Assembly (NCBI GenBank): GCA_022709605.1
Contig: JAKLIM010000028.1
Location: 1-17,538, forward strand
Reading direction: 5' to 3'
DNA from: Bacteroidota bacterium
GTDB lineage: Bacteria > Bacteroidota > Bacteroidia > Bacteroidales > Paludibacteraceae
DNA: 17,538 bases
A model generated the notes under the pieces. It ran no database searches. It was not told the origin of the DNA and worked only from the letters and a program-made list of their open reading frames with translations. Each line of letters starts with the position of its first letter. The first letter of the stretch is position 1. Below, piece by piece: positions 7,113 to 15,373 of this stretch. A program made the translations under genes and the position numbers.

Positions 7113-8957
7113 CTATTTTAATAATCCTTCGAAATGTTCTTCGAGCTCAGTCACTGTAAATGGCTGTCCCTGCACTTTATTAAATTGCAAGTACTCGCCC
7201 GGAACTTTCGAACGGAGATAAGTGGCAAATTGTCCGCTGTTCAGTTCACAAACCACCACTTTTTTAAAGCGTTTGATCACTTCTTCTGTGTTTTTCGGAA
7301 GCGGATTGATGTAATTAAAATGAGCCAGTGCTATTTTGTTCCCTTTTTTGTTCATTGCATTTACAGCCGTCATCAAATGTCCATGTGTTGAACCCCAACC
7401 CACAACAAGTAGCTCGGCTTTTTCATTTCCTTCAACTTTCAATTCGGGAATAAAATTATTGATATATTCAATTTTTTCATTGCGTGTGTCAACCATTTTC
7501 TGATGATTTACAGGGTCGGTTGACAATGCTCCAGTGGAATAATCTTTTTCGAGACCACCATTTCTTTGTTCAAAACCCTTTATTCCGGGGATAGTCCAGT
7601 AACGCACTTTCGAAACTTCATCACGCGCGGTAACTCTTAAACCTTCCATGCCCGGTTTGGCAAAATTTGGTTTTATTTCGGGCAACTCGTTTAGTTTAGG
7701 CAGTTTCCACAATGAAGTTCCATTTCCTAAATATGAATCGGTCAGCAAAATGACAGGAGTCATGTGTTCCAATGCAATTTTCGATGCCATAAACGCATAA
7801 TGAAAACAGTCGGCAGGTGTATTTGCAGCAATAACTACAGCCGGACTTTCACCGTTACGACCGTACAATGCCTGAAGTAAATCGGTTTGTTCGGTTTTAG
7901 TTGGTAAGCCTGTTGACGGTCCGCCACGCATAACATCAATAATTACAAGTGGTAATTCAGCCATAACAGCAAGTCCAATGGCTTCCGATTTCAGTGCCAA
8001 ACCCGGTCCCGAAGTGGAAGTTGCAGCTAACTGACCTGCAAAAGAAGCTCCAAGTGCAATGGTTATGCCTGCAATTTCGTCTTCAGCCTGAACAACTTTT
8101 ACGCCTAAATCTTTGCGCAAAGCCAGTTCCTGCATAATATCTGTAGCAGGTGTAATGGGGTAACTTCCAAGGAAAAGTTCCAATCCTGCTTTTTTTGAAG
8201 CTGCAATTAAACCCCAGGCAGCAGCTTTATTACCACTGATGCTGGTATATTTTCCTTTTGGTAATTCATGTGATTTTTCAATTGTATAGGTCGAAACGCT
8301 CAAATGAAGATTGTTTCCATAATTGAAACCATCGGTCAAGACTTTCACATTGGCTTGTAATACACTCGGTTTTTTGCCGAATTTATTGGTCAAAAAATGA
8401 ATGGCCTGATCGATAGGGCGATTGAATAACCAACAGATTAAACCTAAAGCAAACATATTTTTGCTTCGCAATACTGTTTTATTATCCATATCGAAACCTT
8501 CGAGACTGCTTTGTGTAAGCGTAGATAATGCCGCCGGAATCAATTGAATGGTATCAGAAATATTCAATTCTTCGAATGGATTTTCGGTCTTAAAACCTGC
8601 TTTTTCGAAATCAGATTTCTTAAACGAATCTTCATCGAAAATAAGTACTCCACCTTTTTTAATTCCATCAGCATTTACTTTTAATGCGGCAGGATTCATG
8701 GCTACCAACACATCAGCTTCATCGCCCGGCGTATAAATTTTCGAAGCACCTAAATGTACCTGAAATCCCGAAACACCTCCCAAAGTTCCCTGTGGAGCAC
8801 GTATTTCGGATGGAAAGTCAGGGAAAGTTGAAATTTCATTTCCCAGAATTGCCGAAAGATTTGAAAAAAGTGTTCCGGTGAGTTGCATTCCATCACCCGA
8901 GTCACCGGTAAACCTCACCACTACATTTTCCAATTCAGTAGTTTTTATATTACTCAT
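7113..8957 (-). CDS. korA: 2-oxoacid:ferredoxin oxidoreductase, fused gamma-alpha subunit
   Basis: This is the partner of KorB in the oxygen-sensitive conversion between 2-oxoglutarate and succinyl-CoA. The 614-residue protein is a fusion. Residues about 10-200 form the gamma domain, with the family stretch FTGDSGDGMQLTG at 16-28 and then FPDFPSEIRAPQGT. Residues about 240-420 form the alpha (pyrimidine-binding) domain with YPITPATD (266-273), the usual YPITP signature. A Rossmann-like CoA-side domain follows at about 515-590. This gamma-alpha fusion is normal for two-subunit OFORs, and no separate delta/ferredoxin subunit is seen next to it. The ATG at 8957 is preceded by A+T-rich sequence without a TAnnTTTG element. 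With asnS ending 75 bp upstream and no hairpin between, korAB may be read from the asnS promoter. Confidence 0.93.
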   Translation of the reverse strand: MSNIKTTELENVVVRFTGDSGDGMQLTGTLFSNLSAILGNEISTFPDFPSEIRAPQGTLGGVSGFQVHLGASKIYTPGDEADVLVAMNPAALKVNADGIKKGGVLIFDEDSFKKSDFEKAGFKTENPFEELNISDTIQLIPAALSTLTQSSLEGFDMDNKTVLRSKNMFALGLICWLFNRPIDQAIHFLTNKFGKKPSVLQANVKVLTDGFNYGNNLHLSVSTYTIEKSHELPKGKYTSISGNKAAAWGLIAASKKAGLELFLGSYPITPATDIMQELALRKDLGVKVVQAEDEIAGITIALGASFAGQLAATSTSGPGLALKSEAIGLAVMAELPLVIIDVMRGGPSTGLPTKTEQTDLLQALYGRNGESPAVVIAANTPADCFHYAFMASKIALEHMTPVILLTDSYLGNGTSLWKLPKLNELPEIKPNFAKPGMEGLRVTARDEVSKVRYWTIPGIKGFEQRNGGLEKDYSTGALSTDPVNHQKMVDTRNEKIEYINNFIPELKVEGNEKAELLVVGWGSTHGHLMTAVNAMNKKGNKIALAHFNYINPLPKNTEEVIKRFKKVVVCELNSGQFATYLRSKVPGEYLQFNKVQGQPFTVTELEEHFEGLLK

Positions 8958-9032
8958 TATTATTAGATTGAGAAAGTTATTTTATTTAAATATCAACCAG
9001 TTTTTTTTAAATCAAGTCGGTCTATATAACAA

Positions 9033-10430
9033 TTAAAACTCAGCATTGTTCGGAGTACGTGGAAAAGGAATTATATCGCGGATATTGGTCATGCCGGTTA
9101 CAAATAATAGCAAGCGTTCGAACCCAAGTCCAAATCCTGAGTGAGGCGCTGTTCCAAACCGTCTTGTATCTAAATACCACCAAATATCTTTGGTCGGAAC
9201 GCCCATTTCGTCAGCACGATTTTTAAGTTTTTCGTAGTTTTCTTCACGTTGTGAACCCCCGATAATTTCACCGATTTTCGGAAATAAAACATCCATTGCG
9301 CGAACCGTTTTTCCATCATCATTTTGCTTCATGTAAAACGATTTGATTTCTTTCGGATAATCCGTCAAAATAACCGGTTTTTTAAAATGTTGTTCCACCA
9401 GATAACGTTCGTGTTCCGATTGCAGGTCAGTTCCCCAGCCCACCGGGAATTCGAATTTATATCCATTGCCAACAGCTTCTTCCAGAATTTTAACACCTTC
9501 GGTATAAGTCAATCGTTTAAAATCATTATTCACTACAAAGTTCAAACGTTCATAAAGTTCTTTATCGTACATATTGCAAAGAAAATCCAAATCGTCCTTA
9601 CAGTTTTCGAGTGCCCAGCGCACGCAATATTGTATAAAATCCTGCGCCAATTGCATATTGTCTTCAATTTCGTTGAAGGCAACCTCCGGCTCAATCATCC
9701 AGAATTCCGAGAGGTGACGCGGCGTATTCGAATTTTCGGCCCGGAAAGTAGGTCCGAATGTGTAAATTGCTCCCATCGACATGGCGGCAAGTTCACCTTC
9801 CAACTGTCCCGAAACGGTAAGACTTGCTTGTTTTCCGAAAAAATCGTTTGAGTAATCGATTGAACCTGTTTCGTCTTTTTTAAGGTCGTAAAGATTCAAC
9901 GTAGTCACCTGAAACATTTGTCCGGCACCCTCGCAATCGGAAGCGGTAATAATTGGGGTATGAAAATAGAAAAATCCACGTTCGTGAAAAAAGTTATGTA
10001 CCGCCATGGCCATGTGGTGACGAATGCGAAAAACAGCCCCGAAAGTATTGGTGCGCGGACGCAAATGAGCTATCTCGCGCAAAAATTCCATGGTATGACC
10101 TTTCTTTTGCAAAGGATAAGTTTCAGGATCGGCAGTGCCATAAATTTCAATTTCATCGGCCTGAATTTCAACAGTCTGACCTTTACCAAGCGATTCAACG
10201 AGCACGCCGGTTACACTTATACAAGCTCCCGTAGTAATTGGTTTCAGGTATTCGTCGCCAAATTTTTCATTTTCAGCCACTACCTGAATATTATTGATTG
10301 TAGAACCATCGTTTAAAGCAATAAAGCTTACATTTTTATTACCGCGGCGGGTGCGAACCCAACCTTTAATATTTACCTGTGTGCCGTAATCTGTACGTTT
10401 CAACGCATCAACAATAACTGTTCTGATCAT
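9033..10430 (-). CDS. asnS: Asparagine--tRNA ligase (AsnRS)
   Basis: This class IIb synthetase charges tRNA-Asn with asparagine. The protein has 465 residues, the normal bacterial length. An OB-fold anticodon-binding domain occupies about 17-100 (VNIKGWVRTRRGNKNVSFIA). The catalytic core has motif 2 FRAENSNTPRHLSEFWMIEPE (229-249 region) and motif 3 GFGLGFERLLLFVTG (432-446), followed by NIRDIIPFPRTP, which is diagnostic of AsnRS rather than AspRS. The ATG at 10430 follows a good TAnnTTTG promoter candidate by about 50 bp. No terminator is visible between asnS and korA. Confidence 0.96.
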   Translation of the reverse strand: MIRTVIVDALKRTDYGTQVNIKGWVRTRRGNKNVSFIALNDGSTINNIQVVAENEKFGDEYLKPITTGACISVTGVLVESLGKGQTVEIQADEIEIYGTADPETYPLQKKGHTMEFLREIAHLRPRTNTFGAVFRIRHHMAMAVHNFFHERGFFYFHTPIITASDCEGAGQMFQVTTLNLYDLKKDETGSIDYSNDFFGKQASLTVSGQLEGELAAMSMGAIYTFGPTFRAENSNTPRHLSEFWMIEPEVAFNEIEDNMQLAQDFIQYCVRWALENCKDDLDFLCNMYDKELYERLNFVVNNDFKRLTYTEGVKILEEAVGNGYKFEFPVGWGTDLQSEHERYLVEQHFKKPVILTDYPKEIKSFYMKQNDDGKTVRAMDVLFPKIGEIIGGSQREENYEKLKNRADEMGVPTKDIWWYLDTRRFGTAPHSGFGLGFERLLLFVTGMTNIRDIIPFPRTPNNAEF

Positions 10431-10481
10431 ATTTTTTTTATTTAGTAATGAAATCTGTTTTAATTTTTTAAATTAAGGTTG

Positions 10482-10489
10482 CAAAATTA
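10482..10489 (-). promoter_or_regulatory. Candidate -7 element for asnS (and possibly korAB)
   Basis: On the minus strand the sequence is TAATTTTG, matching TAnnTTTG, 51 bp upstream of the asnS ATG. A clear TTTG at -33 is not seen. It is the only such element found upstream of the asnS-korA-korB block. Confidence 0.5.
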
Positions 10490-10522
10490 CTAAAAATCAT
10501 CGGATTTTTTGCTTTATAATTA

Positions 10523-10558
10523 TTAAAAAGCACCTGAACTTATTGTTTTCAGGTGCTT
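10523..10558 (-). terminator. Orphan hairpin terminator, minus-strand orientation
   Basis: AAGCACCTGAA (10528-10538) pairs perfectly with TTCAGGTGCTT (10548-10558) around a 9-base loop. Read on the minus strand the stem is followed by a T-rich run (TTTTTAATAATT); on the plus strand it is not. It would therefore end a leftward transcript, yet no leftward gene lies to its right. It may insulate the asnS promoter or end a small RNA. Confidence 0.6.
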
Positions 10559-10720
10559 AAATAAAATTATTCTTGTTTAATGTAGTTTTGAGTAATTACT
10601 TCAATCGTTTTAGGGATTAAAAATGTTATACAACAATGTTTTATGAGTTAATAAATACAACACGATCAACTTAACATTATAGTAGTAAAAAATATTCTCT
10701 TTTTTAAGGAAAAATTTCCG

Positions 10721-10728
10721 TAATTTTG
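10721..10728 (+). promoter_or_regulatory. Candidate -7 element for fumarase
   Basis: TAATTTTG matches the TAnnTTTG consensus and lies 49 bp before the fumarase ATG at 10778. The T-rich tract about 20 bases upstream could serve as the -33 region. Confidence 0.55.
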
Positions 10729-10777
10729 CAGCTCTTTAAAATGGTAAATTGTAAATGACTAAATAGTAAATTTCAAA

Positions 10778-12409
10778 ATGGCAAAAGAATTTAAGTATCA
10801 AGACCCATTCCCTATGGGAAAAGACAAAACAGAGTATTATTTGCTTACCAATGAGCATGTTTCGGTGTCGCAGTTCGAAGGACAGGAAATCCTCAGAGTG
10901 GAACCGGAAGCGCTTACAAAACTGGCGCGTGCTGCCATGCACGATTGTTCGTTTTTGCTTCGTCCGGAGCATCAAAAACAAGTGGCGGCCATCCTTGCTG
11001 ACCCCGAAGCCAGCGACAACGATAAATATGTGGCTGTAACTATGCTTCGCAATGCCGAAATTTCGGCAAAAGGTGTGCTGCCTTTCTGTCAGGATACCGG
11101 CACAGCCACCGTTTACGCCAAAAAAGGAAATAATGTATGGACCAACGGAACCGACGAGGAAGCGCTTTCGAAAGGTATTTACGAAACGTATACCGAAGAA
11201 AATCTGCGCTACTCACAAAATGCTGCACTTAACATGTACGACGAAGTGAACACAGGAACTAACCTTCCGGCTCAAATCGACCTGGTGGCTTATCATGGCA
11301 ACGAGTACAAATTTCTTTTTATTGCCAAAGGTGGTGGCTCAGCCAATAAATCATACCTGTTTCAGGAAACAAAAGCGTTATTGAACCCTGTTTCGCTCGA
11401 AAAATTCCTGACCGAAAAAATGAAAACATTGGGTACGGCAGCTTGTCCGCCTTATCACATTGCATTTGTGATTGGTGGTACATCGGCTGATGCATGTATG
11501 AAAACAGTGAAACTGGCTTCAACAAAATATTACGACGAATTGCCAACCGAAGGCAACGAACTCGGACAAGCTTTCCGCGATATAGATATGGAGCAGAAAA
11601 TATTGAAAGCTGCTCAGGCTTCGGGTATTGGTGCTCAGTTTGGTGGTAAATATTTTGCTCACGACATTCGCATCGTTCGTCTTTCGCGTCACGGTGCTTC
11701 ATGTTTTGTGGGTATGGGAGTTTCTTGTTCGGCCGACCGCAATATTAAAGGTAAAATCAATAAAGATGGTGTTTGGGTAGAGAAAATGGAGGACAATCCG
11801 GGTCAATATATTCCGGAAGAATATCGTCAGGAAGGTGAAGGCAATGCGGTAAAAATCGACCTGAATATGCCCATGAAAGATATTTTGGCTACATTATCGC
11901 AGTATCCGGTTTCAACACGTTTGTCGTTGAGCGGAACCATTGTGGTGGGTCGCGATATTGCTCACGCCAAGCTGAAAGAATTGCTTGATGCAGGCAAAAC
12001 ATTGCCACAATACGTAAAAGATCACCCGATTTATTACGCCGGTCCTGCCAAAACTCCTAAAGGAATGGCTTCAGGTTCTTTTGGTCCAACAACTGCCGGA
12101 CGTATGGATTCGTATGTTGATTTATTTCAGGCAAATGGCGGCAGCATGATAATGATTGCCAAAGGTAACCGCACGCAACAAGTAACTGATGCTTGTCAGA
12201 AATACGGTGGTTTCTATTTAGGATCCATCGGCGGTCCGGCGGCTATTTTGGCTCAGAACAGCATCAAGAAAGTGGAGTGCCTGGAATATCCTGAATTGGG
12301 CATGGAAGCGATTTGGAAAATTGAAGTCGAAAATTTCCCTGCCTTTATTTTGGTTGACGACAAAGGAAATGATTTCTTTAAACTGATAAAACCAAATCCG
12401 GTTTGTTAG
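10778..12409 (+). CDS. fumA: Class I fumarate hydratase ([4Fe-4S], FumA/FumB type)
   Basis: This enzyme interconverts fumarate and malate with an oxygen-sensitive [4Fe-4S] cluster; in anaerobic Bacteroidales it serves the reductive branch toward succinate. The 543-residue length is that of single-chain class I fumarases. The three cluster cysteines are visible as C104 (LPFCQDTGT), C223 (TAACPPYH) and C317 (GVSCSADRN), one residue off the E. coli FumA ligands C105, C224 and C318. Residues up to about 340 form the alpha-like part; the C-terminal beta-like part contains the segments SGTIVVGRDIAHAKL and GPTTAGRMDSYVDLFQANGG. The gene is monocistronic: it has its own promoter candidate and a strong terminator 16 bp after the stop. 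No separate alpha/beta split and no missing key residue is seen. Confidence 0.96.
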   Translation: MAKEFKYQDPFPMGKDKTEYYLLTNEHVSVSQFEGQEILRVEPEALTKLARAAMHDCSFLLRPEHQKQVAAILADPEASDNDKYVAVTMLRNAEISAKGVLPFCQDTGTATVYAKKGNNVWTNGTDEEALSKGIYETYTEENLRYSQNAALNMYDEVNTGTNLPAQIDLVAYHGNEYKFLFIAKGGGSANKSYLFQETKALLNPVSLEKFLTEKMKTLGTAACPPYHIAFVIGGTSADACMKTVKLASTKYYDELPTEGNELGQAFRDIDMEQKILKAAQASGIGAQFGGKYFAHDIRIVRLSRHGASCFVGMGVSCSADRNIKGKINKDGVWVEKMEDNPGQYIPEEYRQEGEGNAVKIDLNMPMKDILATLSQYPVSTRLSLSGTIVVGRDIAHAKLKELLDAGKTLPQYVKDHPIYYAGPAKTPKGMASGSFGPTTAGRMDSYVDLFQANGGSMIMIAKGNRTQQVTDACQKYGGFYLGSIGGPAAILAQNSIKKVECLEYPELGMEAIWKIEVENFPAFILVDDKGNDFFKLIKPNPVC

Positions 12410-12425
12410 TAATGAATAACTTGAT

Positions 12426-12470
12426 AAAAATACCTGATTCTTTGTAAAATTGAATCAGGTATTTTTTTTT
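12426..12470 (+). terminator. Intrinsic terminator of fumarase
   Basis: A perfect 15-bp inverted repeat (AAAAATACCTGATTC, 12426-12440, and its complement 12452-12466) has an 11-base loop and is followed by an unbroken T-run to 12470. It begins 16 bp after the fumarase stop codon. Confidence 0.93.
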
Positions 12471-12568
12471 ACAATGCATAATATTTTTAAATGTAAAATT
12501 TAAATAAAATTGGCATCAATTTTGTGCAAATAAAAAGAAGAATATTTTCAAAACTGATTTTGATTATT

Positions 12569-12576
12569 TACTTTTG
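12569..12576 (+). promoter_or_regulatory. Candidate -7 element for the macroglobulin/plug gene
   Basis: TACTTTTG matches TAnnTTTG, with a T-run about 20 bases upstream at the -33 position. It would give a leader of roughly 90 bases before the ATG at 12672. The leader ends in a possible 7-bp stem (12633-12639 with 12663-12669) just before the start codon. Confidence 0.5.
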
Positions 12577-12671
12577 TCAGGCTTAAAAAGCAGGATGAAT
12601 TATTATTTTTTCGACATAATAAACTAAATGGGCTGAATTCAGTCTCTTTAAATAAAACTTTAAATTCAGAC

Positions 12672-15320
12672 ATGAATAAAATCACCCGAAAATTGCTGTT
12701 AATTTGTCTTGTCATTTTTTCTGCATCCGTTTTTTCTGCCAACGAACCTGTAAAGGATTTTTCGAAAATAATTGTTAATCGATTTTCAAAGATCTGGTAT
12801 TCAGCACCACAGGAAAAAATTTACCTCCATACTGACAAACCGTATTATAGTGCCGGCGAAGATATTTGGTTCAAAGCATACCTGCTTAATGCATCCACAC
12901 ACAGGCCAACAACCAAAAGTCGGTACGTTTATGTTGAGTTGACCGATAGATCCGATTCAGTTGTTTCGCGGGTAAAAATCCGAAAGGATTCACTTGGATT
13001 TTCGGGAAACCTAAAACTTTCGCCTGAATTGTCGCCCGGAAATTATGCGCTGAGAGCCTATACTTTTTGGATGCAAAATGCAACACCCGATTTTTTCTTC
13101 CATAAAAATATTTACATCGGCAATAAAATAGATGATCGGATTTCGAGTCAGACAGTTTTTGGAACACCTGTGAATGGCAAAATTCCGGTAAATATTACAT
13201 TTACTAATACGTTCAGCAAACCGGTTGTTGAAAAAAAAATAAAAATATCGCAAAGCTGGCTTAAAGCGGATAAACAAAAATCGGTTTTAACCACCGATTC
13301 TAAAGGGAAAATTCAGTTTCAGGCGATGATTGACACAACCAATTTGAAAAAAAAATACATCGAAATCTCCATCAATGAACCGGGTTTGAAATATAAAAAT
13401 AAAATTCTCCTGCCCGATTTCAGAAATGATTTTGATATACAGTTTTTCCCCGAAAGCGGAGTTTTTCTGAATAATAACCTGCAGACCATCGGATTTAAAG
13501 CCATTGCTACCAACGGATTATCGACAGAAATTACAGGACGGATTTTTAATAACCTGAACGAAGAAATTACCGATTTCAAATCAGTAAACAAAGGGATGGG
13601 GAAATTTATTATAAAAACCAATCCCGATGAAAATTATTATGCCATCGTAAAAACGTCGAAAGGAATAGAAAAACGGTTGCCGCTACCAACAACCCAATCG
13701 GAGGGAGTGAATATGCGATTTTCGTACAACCGGGGTAAAATTTTGTATAATGTTTCGAACAATACTACCAAATCATTGGATTCGTTATTCCTGATGATAC
13801 ACTCCAGAGGTGTGGTTTATTTTATGAAGCCATTGCGTGAAAACGAAGGTCAATTGCCCGAAAATATTCTCCCCACAGGAATAAATTCATTTTCAATCAT
13901 CGATTCAACAGGTAATACCTATTGCGAACGATTGGTTTTTATTCGTCCGCTCGTGATGCCACAGGTAGCCGTAAACACCGACAAAACCACTTATGGAAAG
14001 CGCGAACCAGTCAATGTGGCGTTCCAAATACAGTCGACAACCGGGAAGCCGCTCGAAGGTGATTTTTCGATTAGCATTACCGATAGTAAAAATGTAGTTC
14101 CCGATACTTTGTGCGATAATATGTTGAGTTATTTACTTTTGAGCTCTGATATTAAAGGGTATATAGAAGATCCGACTTCATATTTTGCTGATAATTCGAA
14201 TGCAACCCGCGAAAAAACGGACATACTTATGTTAACACAAGGTTGGAGACGATTTAATACAGCCGATGTTGTAAAAGATAAATTTAAAGCTCCTGAATAT
14301 TATCTCGAAGCCGGTCAAACCATTTCGGGTAAGGTCCTTAACTTGTTTCAGAAACCCGTGAAAGAATGTGACGTAATAATGTTTTCGGGTTATAAAAACG
14401 GGATAAGTGTAGCCAAAACAGATACTGCGGGACGGTTTATGATTGATGGAATTCAATTCCCGGACAGTACAACCATTGCTTTGAAGGCAAAAAGCAAAAC
14501 TAAAATAGTTGATGTGGAACTAATTATTGATAAGGATATTTTTCCACCTGTCAATTCCTTTATTCCCGATAATCAATCGTTTGAAAGCAAACCACCATCA
14601 GATTATTTTCAGATGATAAAAGAAAAATATTATACCGAAGGTGGAATGATGGTGTTTAATCTGGATGATTTAAATGTGACGGCCGAGGCAAAAAAGAGCA
14701 ATGAAATGACGGATTTTTATGCGGGTATGGCCGATAATAATTTTGGTACCGAAAAGCTTGAAGATTTTCCGGGAATGGGAGTGCTGGATATCATCGTTAT
14801 GATGCCCGGCGTGCAGGTTAACGGTCAAAGTGTTTCAATCAGAGGTGCTTCCGGCAATCCACTGTTTATTGTCGATGGCATTGAAACGGAAAATCTGGAA
14901 GATGTGATGTATTTAAATTCGTTCGATATTGAAAATATAGCATTGTTTAAAGGCGCTTCAGCAACTTTTTTTGGCTCGAAAGGAGGCAATGGTGTGATTG
15001 CCATTACACTTAAAAAAGGAGTGGTTCGTCAGGCATTAACGCCGCCAAGTTTGATGCACATCACACCTTTAGGATATCAAAAACCAACCGAATTTTATGT
15101 GCCTAAATACGAAGTTGATAGTGTCAGACAGTTGGTAAAACCTGATTTGCGAACTACAATTTACTGGAATCCAAAACTCCGGACTGACAGCACAGGGACA
15201 TTTAATTTTAAATTTTATACTGCCGACAAACCCAATAATTACAATATAAATCTGGAAGGCATTAGTAAAACGGGGGAAATTTGTCGTTTTGTGGGAGTCA
15301 TCAAAAGGAAAGATGATTAA
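12672..15320 (+). CDS. Secreted macroglobulin-like (MG2) protein with internal TonB-plug domain, no beta-barrel
   Basis: This 882-residue exported protein opens with a signal peptide (MNKITRKLLLICLVIFSASV, cleavage probably after about residue 22). Residues about 48-150 resemble an MG2 domain of alpha-2-macroglobulin-like proteins (KIYLHTDKPYYSAGEDIWFK). Further beta-sandwich-like repeats run to about 540. The stretch LMLTQGWRRF (519-528) is, from memory, typical of this Bacteroidota family. A carboxypeptidase-regulatory-like segment follows (about 548-620). Residues about 695-785 are a TonB-receptor plug (VSIRGASGNPLFIVDGIE). The C-terminus (about 828-870, YWNPKLRTDSTGTFNFKFYT) again looks macroglobulin-like. 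No 22-strand receptor barrel follows the plug, so it cannot itself be a normal TonB-dependent channel. It likely acts in the periplasm or at the outer membrane with partners. The lipoprotein gene 53 bp downstream is probably co-transcribed. Substrate unknown. Confidence 0.85.
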   Translation: MNKITRKLLLICLVIFSASVFSANEPVKDFSKIIVNRFSKIWYSAPQEKIYLHTDKPYYSAGEDIWFKAYLLNASTHRPTTKSRYVYVELTDRSDSVVSRVKIRKDSLGFSGNLKLSPELSPGNYALRAYTFWMQNATPDFFFHKNIYIGNKIDDRISSQTVFGTPVNGKIPVNITFTNTFSKPVVEKKIKISQSWLKADKQKSVLTTDSKGKIQFQAMIDTTNLKKKYIEISINEPGLKYKNKILLPDFRNDFDIQFFPESGVFLNNNLQTIGFKAIATNGLSTEITGRIFNNLNEEITDFKSVNKGMGKFIIKTNPDENYYAIVKTSKGIEKRLPLPTTQSEGVNMRFSYNRGKILYNVSNNTTKSLDSLFLMIHSRGVVYFMKPLRENEGQLPENILPTGINSFSIIDSTGNTYCERLVFIRPLVMPQVAVNTDKTTYGKREPVNVAFQIQSTTGKPLEGDFSISITDSKNVVPDTLCDNMLSYLLLSSDIKGYIEDPTSYFADNSNATREKTDILMLTQGWRRFNTADVVKDKFKAPEYYLEAGQTISGKVLNLFQKPVKECDVIMFSGYKNGISVAKTDTAGRFMIDGIQFPDSTTIALKAKSKTKIVDVELIIDKDIFPPVNSFIPDNQSFESKPPSDYFQMIKEKYYTEGGMMVFNLDDLNVTAEAKKSNEMTDFYAGMADNNFGTEKLEDFPGMGVLDIIVMMPGVQVNGQSVSIRGASGNPLFIVDGIETENLEDVMYLNSFDIENIALFKGASATFFGSKGGNGVIAITLKKGVVRQALTPPSLMHITPLGYQKPTEFYVPKYEVDSVRQLVKPDLRTTIYWNPKLRTDSTGTFNFKFYTADKPNNYNINLEGISKTGEICRFVGVIKRKDD

Positions 15321-15373
15321 GAAAATGAGTTAAGTAAATCGAAATTTTGTTTGTTCAATTCAAGGTATTTGGC

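Larger units (their letters stand above)
10431..10777. other. 347-bp intergenic region between divergent asnS and fumarase genes
   Basis: This A+T-rich stretch holds, from left to right: the asnS promoter candidate (10482-10489), a hairpin whose T-run lies on the minus strand (10528-10558), about 160 bp with no recognisable gene, and the fumarase promoter candidate (10721-10728). A short minus-strand open stretch ending in TAA at 10567-10569 has no start codon and is too short to call a gene. Confidence 0.6.

Noticed and set aside
9324..10316. Plus-strand open frames opposite asnS (up to 175 codons)
   Set aside because: asnS is fully supported on the other strand by class IIb motifs; these frames have no recognisable domains or start signals.
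10567..10650. Small minus-strand gene before the orphan terminator
   Set aside because: The frame has no ATG and is interrupted by a stop about 27 codons upstream; it is recorded only as a possible remnant.
15347..15373. Upstream TTG start for the lipoprotein gene
   Set aside because: It would put nine extra residues before a perfect lipoprotein signal peptide; the ATG at 15374 is the better start.
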